DNA of 64,000 bases. It comes from Bactericera cockerelli (taxonomy: Eukaryota; Arthropoda; Insecta; Hemiptera; Triozidae). The notes under the pieces were generated by a model, which saw only the letters and a list, made by a program, of their open reading frames with translations, was not told the DNA's origin and made no database searches. Shown here piece after piece: positions 42,032 through 51,985 of this stretch. A program made the translations under genes and the position numbers. The stretch spans positions 55,889,257 through 55,953,256 of the forward strand of contig CM044955.1 of the NCBI GenBank assembly GCA_024516035.1, read 5' to 3'. The stretch's first letter is position 1. Each line of letters starts with the position of its first letter.

Positions 42032-42192
42032 AAAAGACCATTCAAATTCGAACCCTGGTGATGCTGTTTTTTCCCGGCTCCACTAAGTCTGGGTGAGGTT
42101 CATTTTTTAGGTAGTTGGTTTGTGAGTTTCTAGAGAATGGAGGGTAAAACCCCTGTCGCGGTATGATGCAGTTGAAATCGACGTTAAAAAAA
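42032..42192 (+). mobile_element. SINE-5S, 5'-truncated
   Basis: Starts at the box C edge: GACCATTCAAATTCGAACCC, then TCTGGGTGAGGTTCATTTTT, GAATGGAGGGTAAAACCCCT and GAAATCGACGTTAAAAAAA. Confidence 0.8.
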
Positions 42193-42198
42193 GGATGT

Positions 42199-42370
42199 TT
42201 AGTCAGCGTCGATAGCACTTTGAATAAACCAGTTCCGAACACTAAGCAACGTCTTACGAGGTTAGGTCTTGAATGGGTGACAATTCAAGAATCTTAGCTA
42301 TTCCCGGTCTCACCCATGCTGAGAGGGGTCCATGTGTGTAGCGAGTTTTCAAGTTTCTAGTGCATTGAAA
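42199..42370 (+). mobile_element. SINE-5S, long-head form
   Basis: GTCAGCGTCGATAGCACTTT, CACTAAGCAACGTCTTACGA and AGGTCTTGAATGGGTGACAA retain both the box A and box C regions of the 5S-derived head. The body is present up to TTTCTAGTGCATTG. Third SINE-5S in a row in the same orientation. Confidence 0.8.
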
Positions 42371-43754
42371 GTTTAATCGCCGCCCGTCGCGCCGTTTGGA
42401 TTGACCTCTGACATTCCCAGGCACAAAAAAAAAGCAAGAAGAGGAAAAATATTGTCATCATTCCCCCTGATTTCAAATCGCCATGTTTTACGTCAGCTGC
42501 CAATGAAATCTTTATCTTCCATTTAATTGTTCTTGTTTTATGACACATCGTGCTGTGCTTCTTTATGTTGGTTTTAGATATTAACTTTGTCTGCTGGGGA
42601 CGAAACAGATTTGTGCCGAAAGAATGGACACTGTCTTCTTCTGTTAATCTCTACTGTCCAAGTTTTTTTCTGATTCAGTGCACATCAAAAATTAGATACC
42701 GTTTTTTTTTTATATATAATTAGTTGTTTTATTCCAGCTAATTTTTAGTTTTGTTGGTACAATTGACAAGTAATTTTTAAGATTTATCAAACTTTTTCCA
42801 AAGGGTAAATGTGCGACACACAGTTTCAGCACTAGGTCAGCCACAAGTTAGTTACTGACGGTACACCGCACCTCTGCATAATTATGAGAAATCTTTCCAC
42901 ATCATAGCAGTCCGGTTGGGGAATACAATACCGATGGAGGCAAGAAGTGCACAAACATTAGAAATGTTTAAGTCCTGTGTAGTCAACTTCTTAAAACCTT
43001 CAGAATAAGACTACACAAATTTTGTGCTTGGATGGAAGAGCTCAAACATAGAGAATCCTGCCACATTGAATAAATCCAAGAAAAAAGAAATAAAATATTT
43101 TTTTTTACAAAAACGTATACAATACCTGTACTTCCGATTTCTAATATTAGAAATTTCTCGGAAGTAAAAAGAAATATTAATAGATGCTTCCATTAAAGGA
43201 CTCCCAAGCGGCTAAAATAAACTGAAGTTAAGCCCAAAATAACTTGTCTTACAACTTCTGTTTAAACTTTAAAAGTCTGAATAAAGCTGATTTCAAAAGT
43301 GCATTAAAAATTTAAAAGGAGGTTTTGCAACATTAGGAAAAACCGGAGCTTTCCTCCTTCCCTCAAATTTCAACAACATGAAGGTCGAGGCATCACATCA
43401 GTGATGCCCCCCTCCTCTTCATTTTCATAGAGCCATCATTATCATTACCAACACTACCTTCACCATCAGTTGAACAACAACAAGAAAAACAACAACAACA
43501 CCAACAACAAAGACAACAACATATTCCTCTTCCTGTACGACTTTCTTTTTTTTTAAATATTTTTTTAAAAGTATTTCAATCTAGGTACATTATTGTATGT
43601 ATGCTATAGAATACTATAGATACATGATATAAATGAAAAATTAAAATTTATAAAAAATACATTAATAAAAACAGGTGGTAGATAAAAGTAAGTGATACAT
43701 CTTCAGGACTAGCAGATTTAAAAAAAAATAAATGTAAGTAATTCTTGGTGTTAT
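42371..43754. other. Non-coding DNA, no gene recognised
   Basis: Includes a CAA-repeat patch (43468-43515) and an inverted repeat ATTTCTAATATTAGAAAT (43137-43154) whose sequence also occurs at 46633-46650; these may be ends of an unrecognised element. Confidence 0.45.
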
Positions 43755-44125
43755 TATGTCACAACTTTAGTGGATAGCTCAACATTATGAAAATCCAAAT
43801 TTCATCATTTTCCAATATCCATATTCCTTCTATTTATGCAGCTACTGATCGCTATCCTTACAAAGGAAACATGAGTAGATCATGTTCCCTCTCAAGGTAT
43901 GAGTGGGAACAGTGGACACCATAATCCGAAATATCGAAATATGGTATGTTCTGATATTTATACAGTACATCTAGTACAACTTCTCACTTTTGAGTAGCTG
44001 CTTTAATGTTTACAGCGACCAGTCGCAGAATTATAGACAAAATAAGATACTGTTGTATTAAATATACGAAAAAGTCCTTTGATTCTGCGCTACCCACATA
44101 AATTGTGATATAATAACACAAAGAA
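43755..44125. mobile_element. Two partial SINE-A copies, head to head
   Basis: A minus copy at 43755-43925 (TGTCACAACTTTAGTGGATA, CTCAAGGTATGAGTGGGAAC) meets a plus copy at 43985-44125 (GAGTAGCTGCTTTAATGTTT, CAGCGACCAGTCGCAG, GATTCTGCGCTACCCAC). Both lack the tRNA head, so a large hairpin is possible. Confidence 0.7.
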
Positions 44126-44152
44126 ACACATTATTATTATTATTATTTTTAA

Positions 44153-44200
44153 TTTTGTGTTTAACGTCGCTTTCAACTGTATGGTCATATCACGACGGGT
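44153..44200 (-). mobile_element. SINE-5S/D 3' end fragment
   Basis: TTTGTGTTTAACGTCGCTTT, CAACTGTATGGTCATATCAC and GACGGG. Confidence 0.7.
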
Positions 44201-44479
44201 TTATTATTATTAGTTGTAGCAGTATTAGGTAGTATGTAAGGGGTAGAACTAAAATAGGAAGTAAACATTTTTCCTTGGCTCCAGGGATTTCATTTTTCCT
44301 GCTCATAATATGTAATACCTACATTACAGGGCTCTCCTGCATTGCTCCGCAGATGACCAGGGCAGGATGTAATGTGGAAGGAACTTGTTGTTCCTGTGGT
44401 ATTACTCTGCTAAGCTCTTTACAATACAGCTTAGCCTGTGTGGTTTCATTGCTGCAAATACATTTTCTATAACCTATGA

Positions 44480-44665
44480 AACTCGGGATCCACTCATGCC
44501 TCGTGAGGAAAATGAGTAGTTAGAGTAACCACCAGTGGTGGCAAAAAGAAGTTAATGTAAGAGAATAATTCGAGAAAGTAAAGGAGGCTCTTAGTAATGC
44601 TGCGCTACCCGCAAAAATTGTGAAGAGGCCTTGTGCTTCACCACAAAAAAAAAAAAAAAAAAAAA
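44480..44665 (+). mobile_element. SINE-A, 5'-truncated, with A tail
   Basis: CTCGGGATCCACTCATGCCT, CGTGAGGAAAATGAGTAG, ACCACCAGTGGTGGC and ATGCTGCGCTACCCGCAAAA, then a run of about 22 A at 44644-44665. The A tail shows retroposition. Confidence 0.75.
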
Positions 44666-44924
44666 TGAAACCATACATACATTTTATATAACTATACCAA
44701 ATGTACATCGATACATACATACTCGCCCTTCTTATGATCCTTTGGGATATATTTGAAATTACAAAAGACCTCTAACAAATAACTATTTTCAGGATATGTC
44801 CAACTGTCCATACAAGTGACGCTATTCTGGCAATGTCATTGCTCCATGCTACGGTACCATCGCTTTTCTACATGAAATTAATAAAAATAACTTTAAGGGC
44901 GAAATTATTTTCTTTATTTACTTA

Positions 44925-45287
44925 TACTGCCCGATTTTTTTTTTTTTTTTAAAGTATATTATTCATGTTTTATTTTTATCAATATAAAAAAACTTGTCCC
45001 GGGGACCGTCCTTCCGGAGGGAACCGAATATGCAAGAAGCATTTCCTCTTTGAATGGCTAGACCAATTTTTTGGTAAAGAAAATGATTGGAACGGGGATC
45101 ACCCGTAATTCCAATCAATTTTCCGATTAGGACTATTGAGTCCCATTATTCCTGCGTAAGCACAAGACGTATTAAGTGATCAAAATCTCAAATGGGAGGA
45201 TAACTTGTTATGTCCCGGTTGGGTTTTGAACCCACGACCTCTGAAATACCAGTCAGACGCCTTGACCATTGAGCTACAGGGACAGAA
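44925..45287 (-). mobile_element. SINE-B split by a ~185 bp insertion
   Basis: Tail ATACTGCCCGATT at 44925-44936, then an unrelated block (44937-45122), then CCGATTAGGACTATTGAGTC and the SINE-B body and head (CATTGAGCTACAGGGACAG). The inserted block contains CTTGTCCCGGGGACCGTCCT and GGAACGGGGATCACCCGTAA, perhaps the remains of another small retroelement. CCGATT repeated at both edges may be its target duplication. Confidence 0.75.
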
Positions 45288-45474
45288 TAATAGACGAAAA
45301 TTGAGAACTTAAGTCATGACTTAGCAATAGTTTTCCCCATTTAAGACATAATAAATTATCTCCACAGAGGTAGGTATGTGTACAAAACGTCTATTAATTC
45401 CGTCCTAAGCTTCCATGTAGAAATACAGGGAACTGACTTTAACCTAGTAGGAAATTTCGTTAGGCAATAGTCTC

Positions 45475-45735
45475 TTCTCATTTTTTGTGGGTAGCACAGC
45501 ATTAGTAAGAACCTCCTTTACTTCGAACCCCAGCAGCGCAGGATTTTTTCTCTCTGTATTCTGGATGTCCAGGGTCCACTATACTCTTGAGGAAAAAATA
45601 TCTGCTTTAAATGGAGCAGCGATCGGTACGTGATGAAATTATGAGGTAAGATCCACATTCCACAAGAAAGAAAAGAAAAAGCCATAAATTCTGCTCTAAT
45701 AAGCCACTAAAATTATGATATAATTATAGAAATAA
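45475..45735 (+). mobile_element. SINE-A copy, rearranged
   Basis: GTGGGTAGCACAGCATTAGT, CTTCGAACCCCAGCAGCGCA, GGATTTTTTCTCTCTGTATT, GGATGTCCAGGGTCCACTAT and ATTCTGCTCTAATAAGCCAC. Confidence 0.65.
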
Positions 45736-47960
45736 TGTTGTTTCTTGTAATTATTATTTGACTTATGTTTTACGATACGATAATTTAGAAATCGAACAAT
45801 ATTGTAATAGAAAACATGAATGACATATTGGAATGAGTACAATTATTACATATTTGTGAATCTCCTCGTTCGTTTCAAATGTATTAAATTTCTTAATCTA
45901 TATTGTTCGTTCTAGAAGTCGCAAATACAATAATGTTGTCAAATGAATATACTGAAACTAATCGTCACTCTAATATGAACTTGAGCAAAAAGGTAATTGG
46001 AGACAAAAATTTTGGGACAAAAAATTTTAGTTCCCCATTCATACTTTTAGTCTCAATTGACCCTATTTGTTTTCAATTTTCTCATATGAAAATTGCCGAG
46101 GATTGTAACAAAAAAAGCAAAATCTTGGGGTGGTTCCATTTAGGTATTTTAAAAGAAATGAAATAGACGACAAAATTTCCATGACTTCGTAAAACTGTGC
46201 AATCTTCATAATGTTGCTTCGGGAAAATATTGAATACGAATATTTGAGGTCAATATCTAGAAAATTACACACTGTAGGTAGTGGTGAACTCTGGCATTTT
46301 TTTTACGACTTTTGAATTCTTATTTTCATTTTGTCATGTACGTATGATATTAAAGGTATAAAAAACTATAATAGGGTCGTAGACTCATAAAGATCGAATC
46401 AATAGTCTGTCTGTGGCTGCCTATAAAACTATAGGCTTTTTTTTATCGTGTTTAAAAGTTGTATATGTGTAATTTTGTACATGCATAATTTGTACTACCT
46501 AGATAAAACCATGTATTTTCATTTATATTATTACAATCTACCATGTAATATACATCTGAACATAAATATTATATTACCATTTTTTAAAGATGAGTTTTTA
46601 ACACCTTTTACTTTTGAGAAATTTCTATTATTAGATATTTCTAATATTAGAAATATTGTGTTCGTTTTTGTAAAAAAAATAAATATTTTTGCTTCTTTAT
46701 TTTTTTCTTATTAATATTCTTTAGTTTTGTGTCTGTATGTCGGTCTATCGGTCTGTTAAATACATACGCAACAAAAAAGAGGAAGAATAACAAAAAAATA
46801 ACATCACAAAGTTAAAGTTAAAATTCTTTTCAAGAAATCAAATTTATTTTATTTCAGAAACAAAATAAATCAGGTAGGAAGAACAGTTGAAGGCACATCT
46901 GTTTACTTTAAGATGTTTTTTAACATAAAAAATACATAATATTGGATACTAAAAATAACTAACCTACCTAAAAGGTAAATACTTAAGTTTTTCTCTCTCC
47001 CTAAAAAAAAAACGTCAAAATCTAACACATTTCTGTTGGCCAATTAATATTAATTAACTTCTATTTACCTAATGTAAACGGTCTTATAAGATTATATCTA
47101 CTAGGATTTTTGGTATCCTATGAAACGAAACAGAGGCTATGTTACTTAAGTATTATAATAATTTTTCCCTAAAAGTACACTAATTATTATTAGAGGGAAG
47201 TTTAGAAAATTTAAATGTAGATTTCAGAAACAAATAAATTCATTATTATTATTATAGATACTGGGTTATGTCATAATTATTTTCAATGCTTTTAGGATAA
47301 TGGAATTCCTCTCCAACTATGATGCTATATCCCATTACTATTACATATTATTACAATAGTATAGTGTGCTACAATAAATAAGAATAGAATCGACTGAACA
47401 ATGCCCACCCAAGTATGTTCGAAAAGCAAGTCTCAAAAATGGTATAATGTAAATGATTTGCATCTTCTTTAAAAAAAAAAAAAAAAATACAGTATAGTGT
47501 TAAATATTTGGTAAAGTAAATTTAGGAACTTTGTTTTTCAAAAATAAATAAAGCATGTATGATATTATGGTGTCTACAAAGTTTTGTTTTTCATCAGTAG
47601 ATCGTAAGATCAAAAAAAGTATGGTAATTTGACTTAAAAAAATAATTATGCTAAAGACGTAATTCCGAACTGTATTAATGTTGAACTGTTAGGGCCGGGC
47701 CTTGAATAATAAAACACATAATATAGGTAGGTAGTTTGATATGTTTAATTTCTTCTAGAAAACTGGATACTATTTTTTGGTTTTCAAAAGTTCACAAAAA
47801 AGATATTTTCATAATTTCATGTACATGTACTGTATTTTTTTAAGCTATATTTTTATTTTTAACTTTGGTCATCTTGATAGTACACTCAGCAAATATGAAT
47901 TGGAATCAGTTGTTCTGATGTCTACTTTTCGGTATGTATTATTTTTGTTCCAAATAATTG
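45736..47960. other. 2.2 kb AT-rich region, no gene recognised
   Basis: Lies downstream of the terminal exon at 48029 and may be intergenic. The ATTTCTAATATTAGAAAT palindrome at 46633 is the only notable item. Chance frames are AT-rich. Confidence 0.45.
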
Positions 47961-47966
47961 TTTATT
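47961..47966 (-). promoter_or_regulatory. Candidate polyadenylation signal AATAAA
   Basis: AATAAA on the minus strand about 65 bases after the stop codon at 48029. It would give a very short 3' UTR. AT-rich DNA has many chance matches, so this is only plausible. Confidence 0.35.
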
Positions 47967-48028
47967 TAATTTATCTAATATTGATAATGACTAGAATGCA
48001 GTTCGTCGTGTTTTCAATCCTCTGGGTC

Positions 48029-48291
48029 CTAATCCTCATGCAGTTTGTCGTGTTTACACACCATCACCACCTCGTTGTTCCCGTTCACATAGTACTCGAA
48101 TATACAGGGTAGCTCATTGTTGAACAGGGCAGACTCCAGGGCGTCAAAGTCACTGGGGTTCACCAGGTTTCGCTTCACGAGATTGCCTCCTCCCAGCTTA
48201 TCCAGACTCTTCTTGGCGGTGTAGTGGAAGTACTTGGGAGCGTTCTTGCCTTTGGCGTTTTTCGAGAGCAAGTAAAGTAAAAGATTATCGT
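48029..48291 (-). CDS. Terminal coding exon of an unidentified gene
   Basis: Acceptor TTTTTTACCTCTGTTGCAG precedes the exon; upstream phase 1. It codes 86 residues then TAG: DNLLLYLLSKNAKGKNAPKY, then FHYTAKKSLDKLGGGN, then LVKRNLVNPSDFDALESALF, NNELPCIFEYYVNGNNEVVM and VCKHDKLHED. Codon usage is GC-rich against an AT-rich background, which supports real coding. Soluble, mixed charge, no membrane segment. I do not recognise the domain. The rest of the gene must lie at higher coordinates; I found no further exon up to 64000, so the intron is long or exons are short. Confidence 0.8.
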
Positions 48292-48430
48292 CTGCAACAG
48301 AGGTAAAAAAGAGAGAGAGGAAGAAGAAGATAAAAAATAATCCAAAACCAAATTAACAAACAAAATAAAAATGGGTGAAAGCAGGGGAATAAACCAAATA
48401 GTTGAACGAAGAGGAAGTAAATAAAACACA

Positions 48431-48925
48431 CAGGTATGTCAACCAAATAGAAATGGAAATAATGGTTTAAAGCTGGTTAAAATGAAAAGACAATTGATTA
48501 AAACGAAAGAATAGGTAGTAATAATAATAATGCAAAAGAATAAAGAACAGTTTTTTGCACATTGCATAACTCCAAAAGACACGGCGCTCATAAAAATCTA
48601 GATAGTAAGAAAATACACAGGTTTCTCAACCAAATAGAAAAGAATGGATTAAAGCAGATTAAAAGAAAAAACTAGTTGGGTAAAACTAAAAGATAGTTAG
48701 TAATAATAATACGAAAGAATAAAGGATTGTTTCTTGCAATTTGCATAGCTCCAAAAGACACGGTGCTCATAAAAATCTAATAGAAAAGAAAAGTTTAATG
48801 CAGGTTAAAATGAAAAGACAATTGGATAAAACTAAAAGATAGGGAGTCATAATAATGCGAAAAAATGAAGGATTGTTTCTTGCACATTGCATAACTCCAA
48901 AAGACACGGCGCTTATAAAAATCTA
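48431..48925. repeat. Three tandem units of 146-187 bp in an intron
   Basis: Each unit contains TTGCATA(A/G)CTCCAAAAGACAC, GGCGCTCATAAAAATCTA or a variant, and an AAAACTAAAAGATAG-type part. It lies 140 bases upstream of the exon at 48029, so inside the last intron. Confidence 0.85.
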
Positions 48926-49597
48926 GATGATAATGAATAGCAAACTTTTTTTACAACTATATTCATTATGTAGGTACAATCATGCGCTTTCTTTTTTACT
49001 AATACTACTGCTACTAATACATTCCAAGTATGTAGTATTAATTCACATGGGAAGGAGAAAACACATCCCAAACTTTAGAGAACCAAAACTCTCAATCTTG
49101 GTTTTCCTCTCCTGGTTGACAGCAATTTATTACTTCCTCTCTACTCCCTCCTTCTCCTTGCCCAATGCTCCCTCCCTTTCTTACTTTCAATGTGATCCTT
49201 TTGATCTTGCCTCTTTTTCTTTTCTTATCACATGGCCCAGGCTTTCTCTCTCCATTTGTACCTACATGTTATTTTGTTTAAACTTTCTACTCTTTCCATT
49301 CCTTTTTTGAAGCTCCCTTATTCTCACATATTCTTACAATATATTTCTCCTTTGTTTTCACCCCTTTTATCACAGTGTCTCCTTTACCCTGTCCCTCCCC
49401 CCACTTACATTTTTCTCTCCTGATTTCTTACTCACTAAGTTTTCTGGCACTTTTTCTAGTTCGTTTTTGTAAAAAAATATTATTTTTTGCTCCGATATTT
49501 TTCTCTTGTGAATAATCTGGATTATTCTGAACGTTAATTTATTGCAAGTCTGAATCAGTATAAAAAGAGAAATAGATAAAGAATCTCTCAGCGCTGA
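48926..49597. other. Pyrimidine-rich non-coding DNA
   Basis: CT-rich segments at 49090-49440 give serine/leucine-rich frames that are not genes. Probably intron of the 48029 gene. Confidence 0.45.
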
Positions 49598-49873
49598 TTT
49601 TTTTTTTTTTTTTTTTTTTATTAAGTGGGGTTTAACGTCGCTTTCAACTGCCATGGTCATATCACGACGGGGGTTTTACCCTCCATTCGCAGGAAACTCA
49701 CAAACCTGCTACTCACATTGACCTCACCCAGCCTGAGTGGGGCCGGGAAAAGCCAGCGTCACGAGAATTAGAATTTGAATGGTCACCCATTCAAGTCTTA
49801 ACCTCGCTGGATGTCGCTTAACTTCGGTGTTCTGAAGGGAACCGGTGTATTCAACATGCCATCGACGCTGGCT
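49598..49873 (-). mobile_element. SINE-5S, full-length long-head copy with A tail
   Basis: Best reference. On the minus strand: head GCCAGCGTCGATGGCATGTT, CACCGAAGTTAAGCGACATC (5S box A region), AGACTTGAATGGGTGACCAT (5S box C region). Then CTCAGGCTGGGTGAGGTCAA, GAGTAGCAGGTTTGTGAGTT, GAATGGAGGGTAAAACCCCC and GAAAGCGACGTTAAACCCCA, and a tail of about 23 A (T run at 49598-49620). Length without tail is about 250. Confidence 0.9.
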
Positions 49874-50284
49874 TGCTGATTTTTTTCATTTTTATTTCTG
49901 CTCTCCACACTTTGTGTTAAAAAAAAGGTCACACACGAGATCTTGTTAAAATATTGCTACCTCAATGACTTTTCTAAATGTATTTTGCCATTGTAACTTC
50001 CAAGTCTTGTAACTATTGTAACCCTCGAAGAGATATTTTTTTTTCTTCAGAAAATTCTGTACATTCAAAGCATCATAATACATTTTGAAACAACATAATA
50101 CTCCTCTTGTACATACCTACATGTACGAGTATAATACTTGAATTGTATGTTGTAACTAGAAAGTTTGGTATGCTTCAAGGAATAAAAATATTGATTGAGA
50201 CATTTAAGAATTAAAGAACTGAATGTCTGCAAACTTATTAAAGAGCTAAGCTATCATGTAAAATATAATGGTAATATTTTGTGG
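49874..50284. other. Non-coding DNA, no clear feature
   Basis: AT-rich, no repeat recognised. Confidence 0.4.
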
Positions 50285-50470
50285 GAGTAGACTACCAGGC
50301 GAGGTTAATGCTCAAAGCATTTTCTACCACCTAACCCTCAGAATCTTCGTATTATGTAGTCATATATTATAATGAAATGAATGATAAAAATTCATGTACT
50401 GGGTGAGATCCGAACCAACTGATTCCTACACTACCCGGATTACTAGACCAGCGCATAGCGCATTAACTAT
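50285..50470 (-). mobile_element. SINE-F copy
   Basis: Reverse: ACCAGGCGAGGTTAATGCTC, AAAGCATTTTCTACCACCTA, CATGTACTGGGTGAGATCCG, CTACACTACCCGGATTAC and GCGCATTAACT. Confidence 0.8.
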
Positions 50471-51141
50471 AAATTTAAATAATGCACCTGGGGAGTGAAG
50501 TGTGTACCTCTTACTGCGATTAAAATATGTACCTATTATACTGACAGAAAAATTAAGAGTTAAAAAATTGAACAGAGAGGGTAGTTTGATTTAATAAAAA
50601 TTAATAATGTTGAGCTGGTTCATATTGTACATAGAATACAGCTTTTTTTTCATCAAGAGCTGAAGAAAAGTGTTTTTTATCGTTTTATATGAGAGTTATA
50701 TACTAGGTAAGGGATATTTTATTTCGTATTCTTGTGTAAACCCTGTATCTTGATTTGATAGGTTGTTCCTCCCCCACTCATCAGAGCCCAGCACACTATG
50801 AAATGGAATGCCAAGTCACACTTGGACCACAAGCAATGGTTATTTAATAGCTAAGAAAAAAAAAAAAACAATGTAAAAAACTCGATGTTTTAAAAGAAAA
50901 TGTACAATTTCAGAGCGTAAAACTCATCGTATAAAAAATTAAATTAGAGAAATTGTTTCCAGAGTTCGTAAATTTCAATTTAATGAGCTTTTAGGGGGAA
51001 TTTTTTTTTCCTCTTCTAGAAATAAATAATTGTTAAAGTAAATACTTGTTGGAATAAAGTTTACATAATACGAAGAATGCTTTTAATGTCCATGTTTGAA
51101 GGAAATTTCTTTCTTAAACGTTCACAACTGTTCGAGTCTAC
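50471..51141. other. Non-coding DNA, no clear feature
   Basis: A-runs and AT-rich text only. Confidence 0.4.
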
Positions 51142-51289
51142 AGGGCCAAATTATGAAGCAGGATTAAGTCAAGATAAGCCTGACACACCCTCAAGTTGGA
51201 GTATCAACAACAATCACAGAGCACTATAGCCCGAGTTGAGGGACAGTCTGGCTTATCTTAACTTTAGTCCTGTTTTATAATGCGGCCCT
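51142..51289. mobile_element. 148 bp MITE (AGGGCCAAATTATG ends)
   Basis: Ends AGGGCCAAATTATGAAGCAG and TGTTTTATAATGCGGCCCT pair imperfectly; inner CCTCAAGTTGGAG and CCCGAGTTGAGGG also pair, so the whole element folds as a hairpin. Related to 24535-24718 and 2119-2247. Confidence 0.75.
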
Positions 51290-51344
51290 AGGATACGTCG
51301 AGTCTAAGAATGCCGCTTGAAAACACAGAAAGATTTTTTTGTAA

Positions 51345-51480
51345 TCATCTTAGGGTGGCGTCATCGTGAACGATGGTAGCCAGACAGTGGAGGAATGACT
51401 CAACACATCTACCACTGTCTTTACAAGGAGGCTACTAATTGACAAGGGCCTCCAGAACCAAATTTTGTAATAGCAATATT
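51345..51480 (-). repeat. Repeat K copy
   Basis: CTTAGGGTGGCGTCATCGTG, AACGATGGTAGCCAGACAGT, GGAGGAATGACTCA and TTGACAAGGGCC; inverse of 27424-27592. A partial second echo (TAATTAACAAGGGCCCCCAG) is at 51560. Confidence 0.7.
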
Positions 51481-51909
51481 ATAATCATCATCATTGAGTA
51501 TCAATGATGATGATTGTCGCCAAACTTGATGTTTTCATCAAGTTTATACAAGGAATCTAATAATTAACAAGGGCCCCCAGAACCAAGTTAATGAAAGTCT
51601 GATGTTTCCATTTCTATATCTACTGAGTTTGCTCAAGGTGCAGTGGAGCAAACAAAAGTGAGAAATACAGAATTTATGCTCAAGTACCTATGCTTTTACA
51701 CCATCAGCTCAGGTGGGCTAGGCCGCGGCGATGCCAGTCTCCAAATACAAGTTTACAATATCCTGGAAACTTATTATGTACCGCAACAGTTTTGGTATTA
51801 TACACAATAATCTTCGTATTGCAAGCGCGTACCCCGTCATCATAATGTATATTATAATTGATTCATATTTTTGCATTTTAAGGTTCATAATTATTAGGTA
51901 TTATGTGAA

Positions 51910-51985
51910 TGATCTTCCTCAAGGTCTCGAACCACCAACCTTCACGTTAAGAGTCCGCTAGAGCTACTGAGGTCGATTACATTTA
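51910..51985 (-). mobile_element. SINE-C head fragment
   Basis: TCTCGAACCACCAACCTTCA, CGTTAAGAGTCC and AGAGCTACTGAGGTCGAT. Confidence 0.6.

Noticed and set aside
44275..44472. 65-codon frame with several Cys after an ACAG acceptor-like site
   Set aside because: No conserved motif, ends at the edge of a SINE-A fragment; coding not supported.
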